64,000 bases of DNA from the NCBI RefSeq assembly GCF_026222555.1, contig NZ_CP098511.1, forward strand, positions 3,701,501 through 3,765,500, given 5' to 3'. Below the pieces are notes generated by a model. The model saw only the letters and a list, made by a program, of their open reading frames with translations. It was not told the origin of the DNA and did no database searches. This stretch comes from Aquimarina sp. ERC-38. Lineage in GTDB: Bacteria; Bacteroidota; Bacteroidia; Flavobacteriales; Flavobacteriaceae. Each line of letters opens with the position of its first letter. Position 1 is the first letter of the stretch. Below are positions 26,816 to 35,949 of the stretch, piece after piece. Position numbers and translations under genes: made by a program.

Positions 26816-27199
26816 ATGCGATTACTATGCTCCATATTTTTAATAGTATCATTTGTCTCACGACCGGTGATGGAGATTAGTGCTGTTCTTTATTATCAAT
26901 TTAATATTGATTATATCATTGCTAATTATTGTGTTAATAAAAAACGTCCTCAACTTAAATGTGACGGAAAGTGTTATTTAGTACAAAACATAAAAAAAAC
27001 AGCAACTCCAACAGAAAACAATACAAGCGGAGCGATAAGCATAGTAGAATCATTTTTACCCTTGTATTTTCAACAGCATATTATGGATATGCCTGAAAAT
27101 ATAGATACTCTTTATCAAGAACATCAGTGGGGAATTAAAAACCTACATTCCAATTTATTTACCACTACGATAGACCATCCGCCCAACCTATTTTCATAA
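26816..27199 (+). CDS. Small exported cysteine-motif protein near the MbnP/MbnH genes
   Basis: Protein of 127 residues with one N-terminal hydrophobic segment. A compact Cys motif follows: Cys39 in NYCVNKKRP and Cys49/Cys53 in LKCDGKCYL. I have seen the CVNK...C(D/N)GKC pattern in unannotated Bacteroidota proteins near metal-handling genes. The three cysteines, all just outside the membrane segment, could hold a soft metal such as copper. The C-terminal ~65 residues are unremarkable. It precedes the MbnP-MbnH-OMP operon by about 590 bp on the same strand. Family function is unknown; metal binding is inference. Confidence 0.7.
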   Translation: MRLLCSIFLIVSFVSRPVMEISAVLYYQFNIDYIIANYCVNKKRPQLKCDGKCYLVQNIKKTATPTENNTSGAISIVESFLPLYFQQHIMDMPENIDTLYQEHQWGIKNLHSNLFTTTIDHPPNLFS

Positions 27200-27786
27200 A
27201 TAGATATTTTTAAGTCTGTTTTCATTTTTAATTTCTGAAAGACACCTGATTTTATATCAAGTTGGTATTTACCTTCTGGTCTAAACTATAATTAATTTCC
27301 AAATTACCAGGTGATTACTACATTTTCGGTAGTCTTTTATGTGAATCAAATATTAAACTCATATGAAGTGTATCATAAATTCACTTTTTCAATTCCCTAT
27401 CTTTAATTGAGGGATAAGCGCGGGGTTTTCCATTTAAGTAGATTTTGTTTGACTTTCCTTTAGAGGAAGGAAGCATATCCATATTGCTATCGAATAGCGA
27501 AATTTTTTGTACACCACTACGACGAAAGACTTTAAAATTATCTGTTAAACTTCAAAATATCTAGTATTTAGAACCTAAATATTTGATAGGTAAGCTAAAG
27601 GATTATCAAACAAATTCTTTGGATAAGATAATCAATGCTTACCAAAAAATCACAGTTGTATTATTTATTACCTAAAGATGAAGCTCCCGGAGCAATCTGG
27701 AAGTATGACATTATTAATAGCCAATGAATACGGTTCGATAGCACAAACACTTAAAAACTATAACATAAACTATATTAAAAGAAACA
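27200..27786. other. Intergenic region upstream of the MbnP-like gene
   Basis: No confident gene is seen. A 30-codon frame at 27635-27727 reads in a protein-like way (LYYLLPKDEAPGAIWKYD) but is too short to call. No clear TAnnTTTG element was found immediately before the MbnP start. Confidence 0.45.
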
Positions 27787-28653
27787 ATGAAAAATTTATT
27801 TAAAACACTCTCGCTTACACTAATTGTACTATTTTTTACTAATTGCGAAAGCGACGATTCTAATGAAAATTCTGAAAACGAAGTAGGAACTATAGAACTA
27901 AAATGGGATAATGTAGTTGGATCACTAGACATGAATTTATTGGCTTTAACGGATAAAACCTATGCTTATAAGACAGCTAACGACCAGGATTTTAATATTA
28001 ATCAATTCGGATATTATATTACCAATATAAAGTTAGAAGGTCCTGACGGAACAGTGTATGAAGATAAGGTAGAAGTTTCAGCAGATAAAACTACCGGAGT
28101 TTATCATATTTTAGAATCTAATCCTTATTCTACCATACTGAATCTTACCAACGTGCCAGCGGGTACTTATAACAAGATTACCTTCACTGTAGGTATTCCT
28201 GAAGAGATTGTAAATGAAGGAGCTATCGGTGGTGTATTGGATCCGGCAAACGGAGCCTGGTTTTGGAACTGGAATGCAGGATATATCGCTTTTGCCATAG
28301 AAGGATATGCTTCTACTTCGACGCAAAGCCTGGTAGAAAAGGATGGAGAAGTAATAACCCCCGAAGGTTTTTATAGAGTACATATTGGGGGATGGAAGAA
28401 TCAGGAGCCTGTTGCAGGCGAAGCCCCCAAATTTGTAAACAATGTAAAAACTATTAGTATAGATATGAACTCGGATGCTACCGTAGCTTCAGATCTAAGC
28501 CCAAGCATACACATGATTGCCAATGCTAAGGCCTTATTAGATGAATCAGAAATGGATTTTGCCACTACCTTTGCCGTACATACTCCGGGAAAGGGAAAAG
28601 CTTTTGCTGATATTTTGGAGAAAGTATTTACCTTTAGTCACGTACACCAATAG
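27787..28653 (+). CDS. MbnP family copper-associated lipoprotein
   Basis: Lipoprotein of 288 residues (lipobox FFTNC, Cys20) of the MbnP family, first named from methanobactin operons. Family markers are FNINQFGYYITNIKLEG near residue 70 and the Trp-rich GAWFWNWNAGYIAFAIEG, with Trp158, Trp160 and Trp162. A His-containing C-terminus ends FSHVHQ. In characterised pairs MbnH, a di-heme enzyme, oxidises a Trp of MbnP to kynurenine and the product binds copper. The gene lies directly upstream of an MbnH-like gene, with 1 bp between them. It is expected in the periplasm or on the outer membrane. No methanobactin precursor was seen here. Confidence 0.88.
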   Translation: MKNLFKTLSLTLIVLFFTNCESDDSNENSENEVGTIELKWDNVVGSLDMNLLALTDKTYAYKTANDQDFNINQFGYYITNIKLEGPDGTVYEDKVEVSADKTTGVYHILESNPYSTILNLTNVPAGTYNKITFTVGIPEEIVNEGAIGGVLDPANGAWFWNWNAGYIAFAIEGYASTSTQSLVEKDGEVITPEGFYRVHIGGWKNQEPVAGEAPKFVNNVKTISIDMNSDATVASDLSPSIHMIANAKALLDESEMDFATTFAVHTPGKGKAFADILEKVFTFSHVHQ

Positions 28654-28654
28654 G

Positions 28655-29716
28655 ATGTATACATATATAAAAAAATGGAAGGCATGGATACTCTTATGGA
28701 GTTCATGCCTTGCCTTTATCGCCTGTCAAACGGACGACGATACCTACGTTTCTGTTACTGAAGTTGATTTTACGCTTCCTGAAAATTTTCCGGAAAGCAC
28801 CTATGACTTTGATAAAAACCCAATTACCAAAAATGGTTTTGCTTTAGGAAAAAAGCTTTTTTTCGATCCTATTTTATCCAAAGACGGAAGTGTTTCTTGT
28901 AATAACTGCCATCAGCAATCCCGGGCTTTTGCAGATCTTCCCCTTCATCCTTTAAGTATTGGTGTAAATGATTCCCTGGGTGACCGTAATGCACCTGCAT
29001 TGTTTAACCTGGCTTTTAGAAAGGAGTTTTTCTTTGACGGTGGCGTGACCCATCTGGATTTTGTTCCTATCAATGCAATTGAATCCGAAGTGGAGATGGC
29101 AAGTTCTATGAAAGTTTCCGTAGAAAGGCTTGAGAAACATGATGAATATCCCGAGTTATTTAAAAAAGCCTTTGGTACGGATAGCGTTACTTCTCCCAGA
29201 ATTTTACTGGCTTTTTCTCAATTTCTAAATGCTATGATTTCGGATCAGTCGAGATTTGATCAATATCAAAGGGGAGATACCGAGGTTTTAAGCAAACAGG
29301 AATTAGATGGTAAAGCTGCATTTGATCAAAAGTGTGCCTCTTGTCACAGTGGGATATTGTTTACCGATCAGACCTTTAGAAATAACGGTATTTCGGATAC
29401 CTTTTCTGATCCCGGGAGGGCTTTAATTTCAGAATCAGCAGAGGATTTAGGAAAATTTATGGTGCCCAGCCTTCGTAATATTGAGGTAACTGCCCCCTAT
29501 ATGCATAATGCCTCCTTTAATTCCTTAGAAGAAGTTCTGGAACATTATGCAACCGGAGTAAAATACTCGGAAACCTTAGATCCGGAATTTCAAAAAAACC
29601 CTTCAAAACCAGGTATTGATTTAAGCCCGCAGGAACAAAAGGACATCATTTCTTTTTTAAAATCTTTAACGGATGATGTGTTCCTAACCAATCCTAAATT
29701 CAGAAATAATCCATGA
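28655..29716 (+). CDS. Di-heme cytochrome-c peroxidase family enzyme, MbnH-like
   Basis: Lipoprotein of 353 residues of the MauG/cytochrome c peroxidase superfamily. The start at 28655 is chosen because it opens a signal sequence with lipobox LAFIAC (Cys24); the longer frame overlaps the MbnP gene and adds 38 residues out of character. Two c-type heme sites are visible: SCNNCH (Cys82, Cys85, His86) and CASCH (Cys227, Cys230, His231). A PYMHNASFNSLEEVLEHY C-terminal motif is typical. Adjacency to an MbnP gene supports the MbnH subtype over a plain peroxidase. It overlaps the next gene by 4 bp (ATGA). Confidence 0.9.
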   Translation: MYTYIKKWKAWILLWSSCLAFIACQTDDDTYVSVTEVDFTLPENFPESTYDFDKNPITKNGFALGKKLFFDPILSKDGSVSCNNCHQQSRAFADLPLHPLSIGVNDSLGDRNAPALFNLAFRKEFFFDGGVTHLDFVPINAIESEVEMASSMKVSVERLEKHDEYPELFKKAFGTDSVTSPRILLAFSQFLNAMISDQSRFDQYQRGDTEVLSKQELDGKAAFDQKCASCHSGILFTDQTFRNNGISDTFSDPGRALISESAEDLGKFMVPSLRNIEVTAPYMHNASFNSLEEVLEHYATGVKYSETLDPEFQKNPSKPGIDLSPQEQKDIISFLKSLTDDVFLTNPKFRNNP

Positions 29717-30684
29717 AAAATCTTGTAATTACTTTTATATTTCTATTGGCTACGATGATCACTCAAGCTTGTGATATTTGCGGTTGTCAACTCGGCGGTT
29801 TATATTTTGGATTGTTGTCAAATTCTAATGCGCATTATCTAGGCGTTCGGTATACCAAGGCGCATTTTAATGCTTCTATTGATTATGGGGAAGGTAGCTT
29901 GCTTGCTAATGAATTTTCAGAAGACACTTTTCACCGGGCAGAACTTTTAGGACGTTATATTTTATCAGATCGTTTTCAACTGCATACCATCGTACCTTAT
30001 ATATATAATGATATGAATGGTAGCGAACAGGTATTGACTTTTCAGGGGTTTGGAGACCCTAGTCTACTTTTATATTTTAATCCCCTACAGAAAAAGGAAG
30101 ATCCCGAATCAAAAATAGCAGTTCCCAAATATAAAAACATATCTCATTCCTTACGTATCGGAGGAGGAATCAAATTACCGGTTGGAAAATTTAATCGACT
30201 TGATAAAGGTGAAATTGTCAATAGAAATTTTCAGGTAGGTACGGGAAGCGTAGATTTTTTAGTGACCACCAACTATAGTTTGGCTATCAAGAGATGGGGA
30301 ATTAACTTAGAAGGTAGTTATAAAATAAATACCCGCAATAAGGATGAGTACCGTTTTGGAAACCAATTTAATGCCAGTAGCTATCTTTTTTACGCTCAGC
30401 CCTTGATCAATGCGTTACTTACGCCCTACTCCGGAATTTTTTATGAGACCGGAGAAGTTCATAAAGAAGGTCAAATTAAACAGGTAAATACAGGAGGAAA
30501 TGCTACACATTTTACCGCTGGAGTACAATTGAACTGGAAGGCTATTACACTAAATTCTTTTTATCAAACCCCAATTAACCAAAATTATAATACTGATGAT
30601 ATTTCAACAATAAACGCTGGGGAACGCTGGAGTATTGGTCTGTTGTACAACTTTAAGAAAAAAGAAAAACTTACTTTTAATTAG
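29713..30684 (+). CDS. Outer-membrane beta-barrel-like protein with N-terminal CxxCxC motif
   Basis: Exported protein of 323 residues. The signal peptide ends in ITQAC, so Cys20 may be lipidated. The mature N-terminus reads CDICGCQLGG, with cysteines at 20, 23 and 25, a likely metal ligand set. The remainder alternates hydrophobic and polar residues with aromatic strand ends (LGVRYTKAHFNAS, YSLAIKRWGINLEGSY, WSIGLLYNFKKK), as expected of an outer-membrane barrel. It is the third gene of the MbnP-MbnH operon, with a 4-bp overlap. A role in moving or binding copper is inference from context; no TonB-dependent receptor plug is seen. Confidence 0.82.
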   Translation: MKNLVITFIFLLATMITQACDICGCQLGGLYFGLLSNSNAHYLGVRYTKAHFNASIDYGEGSLLANEFSEDTFHRAELLGRYILSDRFQLHTIVPYIYNDMNGSEQVLTFQGFGDPSLLLYFNPLQKKEDPESKIAVPKYKNISHSLRIGGGIKLPVGKFNRLDKGEIVNRNFQVGTGSVDFLVTTNYSLAIKRWGINLEGSYKINTRNKDEYRFGNQFNASSYLFYAQPLINALLTPYSGIFYETGEVHKEGQIKQVNTGGNATHFTAGVQLNWKAITLNSFYQTPINQNYNTDDISTINAGERWSIGLLYNFKKKEKLTFN

Positions 30685-30780
30685 TCAAATAACTGGGAAG
30701 TCAAAATCAATCATAGCTTATTAAAGAAATTTCTTAAATTTTCAGTTATTTTGTATGATATCTAAAGTTCCCATAAAACT

Positions 30781-31203
30781 ATGAAAACTTGCTTTACTTT
30801 TTTCGTCACCGTTTTATTTTTAAGTTGCAATCAACCTTCCAAAAAAGAGCAACAATTTGACCAATTAATGAATGAAGTTATTGCCGTACATGACGAAGTA
30901 ATGCCGAAAATGACGGATATGAGTCAGTTAATCTCAGAATTAAAACAAAAGACTGATACTACAGCAACCGGACTAGCTTATGGGGAAGCAAAAGATGATT
31001 TAGAAGCATCTTATGATTTTATGATGGAATGGATGCGGGATTTTAGTGATAAGTTTCCACCTGAAGAAGTAGTCACGGAAAAAGATGAGGAATTATTCAA
31101 CAAGAAGTTACAAATGCTTGAAGAAGAAAAAGTAGAAGTAACTTTATTAAAAGACCAGATAAATACCAGTATAGAAAATGCAAAAGCATTGCTTGGTCAG
31201 TAA
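30781..31203 (+). CDS. Small helical lipoprotein
   Basis: Lipoprotein of 140 residues with lipobox VLFLSC at Cys17 (from MKTCFTFFVTVLFLSC). The mature part is highly charged and helical (DQLMNEVIAVHDEVMPKM; LQMLEEEKVEVTLLKDQI), a likely coiled-coil or helical hairpin. Similar lipoproteins are sometimes labelled viral A-type inclusion protein because of the coiled coil, which has no functional meaning. It lies between the MbnP operon and the OmpA gene and has its own spacing of ~95 bp. The function is unknown. Confidence 0.8.
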   Translation: MKTCFTFFVTVLFLSCNQPSKKEQQFDQLMNEVIAVHDEVMPKMTDMSQLISELKQKTDTTATGLAYGEAKDDLEASYDFMMEWMRDFSDKFPPEEVVTEKDEELFNKKLQMLEEEKVEVTLLKDQINTSIENAKALLGQ

Positions 31204-31371
31204 GTATAGCTGAATTGGCGGAAGATATTATAAACGTTATTTGAGCCATTGTGACTATCTCGGAAGAATAATTATTTTTGATAGACCTTTAAAACTAAAA
31301 ATCAATCTAAACTTTGGTACGGCCTTTGTTTTCTAAAAATGTTTTACTTTAGCAACTGAAAATTTAACCCA

Positions 31372-32190
31372 ATGATTAGACCCGTTTTATTTATAGTATT
31401 TGCTTTTTTAACAACAACTTCTACTATAACCGCACAGAAGAAAAAAGACTTACTGGAAGAAATCAGTAAATTAAAACAAGAACTAAAATCCGTTCAATCA
31501 GACCTTGTTTCAGCAAAAAAACAGGTAAATGCCAGTGAATCTAAAGTAAAAGGAATGGAAACTCAGGTGGCTGAATTAAAAGCAACCAATACTTCACTTT
31601 TAAGTAATATGAGCAGTTTTACCGAACTTTCTAATAAGAAAGCTTCGAATTTACAGAAGTCACAGGAAATTATTAAGGAGAAGGACCGTCAATTAAATGC
31701 TATTAATGATGCGTTGACTCAAAACGATTCTATCAATCTTGCAGTCTACAGTAAATTAAAAAATGCCCTGGGGGGTGATTATTTAAAGATAAGTAAAGGA
31801 ACTATTTTTCTAGCAATGCCTAATGATGTTTTGTTTGGCGATACGGATAAAAGTATTAGTGTAGAAGATAAAGCAAAAACCACTTTAGAAAAATTAGCGG
31901 GTATTTTAACTAAGGATCCCGAATTAAAAGTGATTATTGAAGGAAATAGTAATGCTATAAAATTTGATGAAACTACTGCCCTTGATAATTGGGATTTAAG
32001 TTCAAGACAGGCAGCAGCCGTTGCCCGAACTTTGCAAACCGAATATGAGATTGACCCTAAGCGTTTATATGTGGTAGGTAAAGGTGAAACCGGTACCAGT
32101 GCTATTGAAACAGTAACCCGAATTATTATTGATCCTCAGTTCGAGCAGTTTTATGCAATGGTAAAGGATAATATGAAGAACTCTAAGTAG
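31372..32190 (+). CDS. OmpA family protein with coiled coil
   Basis: Exported protein of 272 residues. A signal peptide ends near TITAQ (about residue 21). A long coiled coil covers about 24-110 (LEEISKLKQELKSVQSDL), and an OmpA-like peptidoglycan-binding domain fills the last ~130 residues (LFGDTDKSISVEDKAKTTLE; NWDLSSRQAAAVARTL; YVVGKGETGTS). It probably anchors the outer envelope to the cell wall. It is encoded alone, between the lipoprotein and the bacteriophytochrome. Confidence 0.88.
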   Translation: MIRPVLFIVFAFLTTTSTITAQKKKDLLEEISKLKQELKSVQSDLVSAKKQVNASESKVKGMETQVAELKATNTSLLSNMSSFTELSNKKASNLQKSQEIIKEKDRQLNAINDALTQNDSINLAVYSKLKNALGGDYLKISKGTIFLAMPNDVLFGDTDKSISVEDKAKTTLEKLAGILTKDPELKVIIEGNSNAIKFDETTALDNWDLSSRQAAAVARTLQTEYEIDPKRLYVVGKGETGTSAIETVTRIIIDPQFEQFYAMVKDNMKNSK

Positions 32191-32357
32191 TTTGTAGTAG
32201 GTGGTGAAGGAGTGTCTACTAAAGTGGATACATTCAATCTTAATTCTTTCTTTAAAGATTAGATCCGGAAAAGGAAAACTTATAGCATACTTCTTTAATT
32301 TAATGTTCACTTTATACTTTTGAATAAATAAGGCTATCTATTATTTCATTGAAAGTT

Positions 32358-32365
32358 TATCTTTG
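32358..32365 (+). promoter_or_regulatory. Promoter -7 element of the bacteriophytochrome gene
   Basis: TATCTTTG matches TAnnTTTG and lies 23 nt before the TTG start. A -33 TTG at standard distance is not seen. Confidence 0.5.
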
Positions 32366-32388
32366 TCTTTCACTTATTACTGACAAAT

Positions 32389-34599
32389 TTGAAATCTTAT
32401 CCTACCTATAACGACCTGGAAAAATGTGAAGACGAACCTATTGCATTTTATCCAAAGATACAAAGACATGGTTGCGTATTAATTCTAGACCGTACGCTGC
32501 AAATTAAGCAGGTAAGTACGAATACCGAGGATATTATTTCTATTGCTGCCGAAGACTTACTGAACGTTCTTATTAAAAAAATAGTTGACGAAGCTACTTT
32601 TAAAAAGATGGAGCAATGGCTTCATACCGATGTTGAATTTCAATATTTAACGGTAAATTTCGGGGGAAAAGATTGTATCGTAGCGCCTAAAAAAACTAAA
32701 GAAGGCCTGGTTTTAGACATTGAACTTGCAGATAAGAACTGGGATGAAGACATTTTTCAACAGAAACTATTACGTAGTTTTAAAACATTTTTCTCAGCAC
32801 CTACCTTATCAGAATTATTAGTTAAGGCAAGTATAGAAATCAGGCAATTGATTGGTTTTGATAGGGTCATGATTTATCAGTTTGACAAAGACTGGAATGG
32901 TCATATTGTTAGCGAATCCCGTAATTCGGATTTGGAGTCCTGGTTAGGCTTGCATTATCCGGCTAGGGATGTTCCTAAAAACGCAAGAGATCTTTTTCAA
33001 AAAATGGGGGTACGTTCACTTAGTAATGTTACAGAGGAGTATGCAAAGATGGTTCCTAAATTACATCCGGATACCGGTGAATTAACTAATTTAGGAAATA
33101 GCCAGTTAAGAGGCTCCTCTCCTTTTCATATTGAATATCTAACCAATATGGGGGTTGCTGCAACCCTTAATTGCGCCATTATTCATAATCATAAATTATG
33201 GGGGTTAATTGCCGGTCACCATTACACTCCTAAAAAAGTCGGGTATTTAAAAAGACAGTCCTGCCAATTATTAGCCGAAATGTTTTCTTCTCAAATATCT
33301 ATCAAAATAAGCGGGCAAACCTTTGAAGGCATCGAACGAATGTCATCCGTACGCCAAAAATTAATGGATAGCATTAATAGTACCGGAAGTATTTTGGATG
33401 GGCTAACAGCATACAAAGTAACCGGTAAGGATTTAGTGGACTGCTCGGATTTTATCGTAGGATTTGATACTCAGATATCTTCGGTATCAAACACCTTACC
33501 GGACTCAGTGTTACAACGCCTGGTTTTAGAATTATTCCGAGAATTTCCTGATCAGGATTGTATTGTTTTAGACAGCTTGTTAGATTATTGTCCCTGGATG
33601 GTAGATTACGTGAACGATGTTTCCGGGGTTTTACTTTTTAAAGTATCTAAAAGGTCATCTGTAGATTATATGCTTTGGCTCCGACCTGAAAAATTAAAGG
33701 AGGTAAACTGGGGAGGCGAACCTACTAAAAAATCCTTAGAAGCTGAAAAAAGCATACGGCTGTCACCTCGAAAATCTTTTGATAAATGGGTAGAAAAGGT
33801 AAAACATACCAGTGAATCCTGGACTCCCGATGAAATATCTATCAGCGAATCCCTGGTAGAAGATGTACGAAATATTATTGTAACCAAATTTACTGAAGTT
33901 AATTTGCTAAACAGACAATTGTCTGATTTGAACCGGGAATTGGAAAGTTTTAGTTATAGTGTAAGTCATGATTTACGAGGACCGCTACGCGGTATTGACG
34001 GATTTGCTCAAATTTTAATTGAAGATTATGGTGAAATACTAGATGACTACGGTAAAGAATCCCTGGATACCATCATAAAATCCTGTGCAAAGATGAATGA
34101 GTTGATGGATGATATCTTAGGATATAGCGGAATTGCAAAATTAGATCGAATTGATCAATATCATAACGTAGCAAATATTTGTAATAACATTGTTAAAGAA
34201 GGTAATTTTAAAGGGGAATTCCCAAATACAACTCTTACCATTCAAGATAATATTCCTGATATTTATGGGGACAAATCTATGATTTATCAGCTATTTTCTA
34301 ATCTTTTGACTAATGCTTTTAAGTATTCAAGTAAAGTAGCTCATCCTGAAGTAAACGTAGGCTATAAGATGGAAGGTGATGCTCCCATTTATCATATTAA
34401 AGACAATGGTATAGGGTTTAATCCCGACTATGCTACAAAAATATTTGGAGTATTCACCCGATTAGTAAAAGAAGAATATAAAGGTACCGGGGTTGGCTTA
34501 GCTATTGCACAACGTGTTGTTTTAAAACATAATGGGCAAATCTGGGCAAATGGGGCTTTAGGAAAAGGAGCTATTTTTAAATTTAGGTTCGGTGACTAG
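32389..34599 (+). CDS. Bacteriophytochrome sensor histidine kinase
   Basis: Red/far-red light sensor kinase of 736 residues. The start is TTG at 32389, which places the biliverdin-binding Cys at residue 13 in KCEDEPIAFYPKIQRHG, matching bacteriophytochromes. The order is PAS, GAF, PHY and then kinase. In the GAF domain the PASDIP motif appears as PARDVP (191-196), keeping the key Asp194, and FHIEYLTNMGV supplies the chromophore-side His. The PHY tongue shows SPRKSFDKW (the PRxSF motif). The kinase has SYSVSHDLRGPLRGIDGFAQ, an N-box NAFKYSS and GVGLAIAQRVV. No response regulator or heme oxygenase adjoins it, so its output partner is elsewhere. Confidence 0.94.
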   Translation: MKSYPTYNDLEKCEDEPIAFYPKIQRHGCVLILDRTLQIKQVSTNTEDIISIAAEDLLNVLIKKIVDEATFKKMEQWLHTDVEFQYLTVNFGGKDCIVAPKKTKEGLVLDIELADKNWDEDIFQQKLLRSFKTFFSAPTLSELLVKASIEIRQLIGFDRVMIYQFDKDWNGHIVSESRNSDLESWLGLHYPARDVPKNARDLFQKMGVRSLSNVTEEYAKMVPKLHPDTGELTNLGNSQLRGSSPFHIEYLTNMGVAATLNCAIIHNHKLWGLIAGHHYTPKKVGYLKRQSCQLLAEMFSSQISIKISGQTFEGIERMSSVRQKLMDSINSTGSILDGLTAYKVTGKDLVDCSDFIVGFDTQISSVSNTLPDSVLQRLVLELFREFPDQDCIVLDSLLDYCPWMVDYVNDVSGVLLFKVSKRSSVDYMLWLRPEKLKEVNWGGEPTKKSLEAEKSIRLSPRKSFDKWVEKVKHTSESWTPDEISISESLVEDVRNIIVTKFTEVNLLNRQLSDLNRELESFSYSVSHDLRGPLRGIDGFAQILIEDYGEILDDYGKESLDTIIKSCAKMNELMDDILGYSGIAKLDRIDQYHNVANICNNIVKEGNFKGEFPNTTLTIQDNIPDIYGDKSMIYQLFSNLLTNAFKYSSKVAHPEVNVGYKMEGDAPIYHIKDNGIGFNPDYATKIFGVFTRLVKEEYKGTGVGLAIAQRVVLKHNGQIWANGALGKGAIFKFRFGD

Positions 34600-34842
34600 G
34601 GCATTCCACTGGCTTTAGACAATTCACCTTACTGTAGAATAATGTTAAAAGTAGTGAAAGGTTAATAGGGTTGACTCTCACTATAAAGGCAAGATATATT
34701 GTTTAAGATAAATTTATCTTAATTTCTAAAAAAATATATAAAACTTTGAAAATAAGTTATTTGAGGACGTATTCCTAGTATCCCGGTTAATAGAATTTTA
34801 TCTGATAAACTAAATTTATAGTAAATTTTAAAAATAAATACC

Positions 34843-35292
34843 ATGAATGCAACAACAGATAAAATATACGACGAATTACAGGAAATTCTTGAAAAAAACA
34901 GAGATGCAGTAAAAGGATATAAAAAAGCTGCTGAAAATACCGATCATAGCGGACTAAAAGCTTATTTTGAAAGAAAAGCAACGGAGCGTTCTCAATTTAA
35001 TTCTGAATTAGGAAGAGAAATTAAAGCTGCTTATACGGATTTTGACATTGACGGAAGTTTTGCAGGATCTATTCACAGAGCATGGATGGATGTTAAATCC
35101 TTATTTTCTGCTGATGATGCAGAATCAATGCTTGAAGAGTCTATCCGAGGAGATAAAGCTGCTATCGACGAGTATAATGATGTATTGGAAGAAACCGGAA
35201 TTTCTCAATCTTTACGTTCGTTATTAACCCAACAAAGGAATAAAATCCAACAAGATATTTCTAAAAACAACAGTTTGGAAAACCTTCACTAG
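34843..35292 (+). CDS. DUF2383/PA2169 family four-helix-bundle protein
   Basis: Cytosolic protein of 149 residues, a ferritin-like four-helix bundle of the DUF2383/PA2169 family. Motifs are IYDELQEILEKNRDAVKGYK, LKAYFERKATERSQFNSEL, GSFAGSIHRAWMDVK and EDSIRGDKAA-type segment EESIRGDKAAIDEYND. The Glu and His residues could bind a di-metal site, but the family is not biochemically defined and is often stress-induced. It is a single gene between the bacteriophytochrome and a convergent channel gene, sharing their terminator. Confidence 0.9.
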   Translation: MNATTDKIYDELQEILEKNRDAVKGYKKAAENTDHSGLKAYFERKATERSQFNSELGREIKAAYTDFDIDGSFAGSIHRAWMDVKSLFSADDAESMLEESIRGDKAAIDEYNDVLEETGISQSLRSLLTQQRNKIQQDISKNNSLENLH

Positions 35293-35317
35293 GAGAAAAC
35301 TTATTTAAATTAGTTGT

Positions 35318-35353
35318 AAAATGGTTGCTTATTGTTAAGTAACCATTTTTTTT
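35318..35353. terminator. Bidirectional terminator between DUF2383 and MscS genes
   Basis: AAAATGGTTGCTTA and TAAGTAACCATTTT form a 14-bp stem with one G-U pair and a 4-nt loop, followed by a T-run. Confidence 0.9.
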
Positions 35354-35364
35354 GTTTTGAGATA

Positions 35365-35949
35365 TTAAGGGATAGTTTCGTCAGTACCTGTTTTTCTTTT
35401 AATCATTTTTTGGATAAAAATGTTATTGGGTAAAGTTAGTTCTTCATCATTCTTCATTCTAATAGTAATAAAAAAGAGACCAATATTACTAACCGTACCT
35501 TCTATCTCATATTCTTTGCCCTCCATGATAATTATTTCATCATCTAATTTAATGGAGTGGTTAAAAAAGATGATTACACTTGACGTAATATTAGAAAGAA
35601 TAGACCATTGCGCAAAGAAAGCAACCCCCACTACAGTAAGAAAAGAACCGATAAAAACAACCAAATCGGATTGATGCACCCCCCATATGGTAAAAATGAC
35701 AACTATCAGGATAAAACTAAGAATCAGCTTAATTGATTTTTTAACAATCCGTTCCCGGGAAGAATGTAGTAACTTATTTTCAATAGTCTTCTGAATAAGT
35801 TTACTGGAAGCTTTTTTTGCAATGATAAATACAATCACCACTATAATCGTTTCTAAAGCTTTGATATAACTTATCTCCATTGTTGTTACTTCTTTAAAAT
35901 AGTCAGGATATGTAAAAAACTGATTTATACTTTTATCAATCGGATACAA
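35365..35949 (-). CDS. Small mechanosensitive ion channel family protein (MscS-like)
   Basis: Inner-membrane protein of 194 residues, MscS family in its minimal form. Two helices lie before the pore-lining segment FLTVVGVAFFAQWSILSNIT. The beta domain follows with IKLDDEIIIMEGKEYEIEGT and LPNNIFIQKMI, and most of the usual C-terminal cage is missing, as in the small class. It releases solutes on membrane tension. The start may instead be at the Met 23 codons in (MEISYIKALETIIV, position 35880), since the first 23 residues are not membrane-like. Confidence 0.88.
   Translation of the reverse strand: MYPIDKSINQFFTYPDYFKEVTTMEISYIKALETIIVVIVFIIAKKASSKLIQKTIENKLLHSSRERIVKKSIKLILSFILIVVIFTIWGVHQSDLVVFIGSFLTVVGVAFFAQWSILSNITSSVIIFFNHSIKLDDEIIIMEGKEYEIEGTVSNIGLFFITIRMKNDEELTLPNNIFIQKMIKRKTGTDETIP

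Noticed and set aside
27635..27727. A 30-codon frame reading LYYLLPKDEAPGAIWKYD
   Set aside because: It is protein-like in composition but too short, has no upstream signal and sits in a gap with no recognisable homologue.
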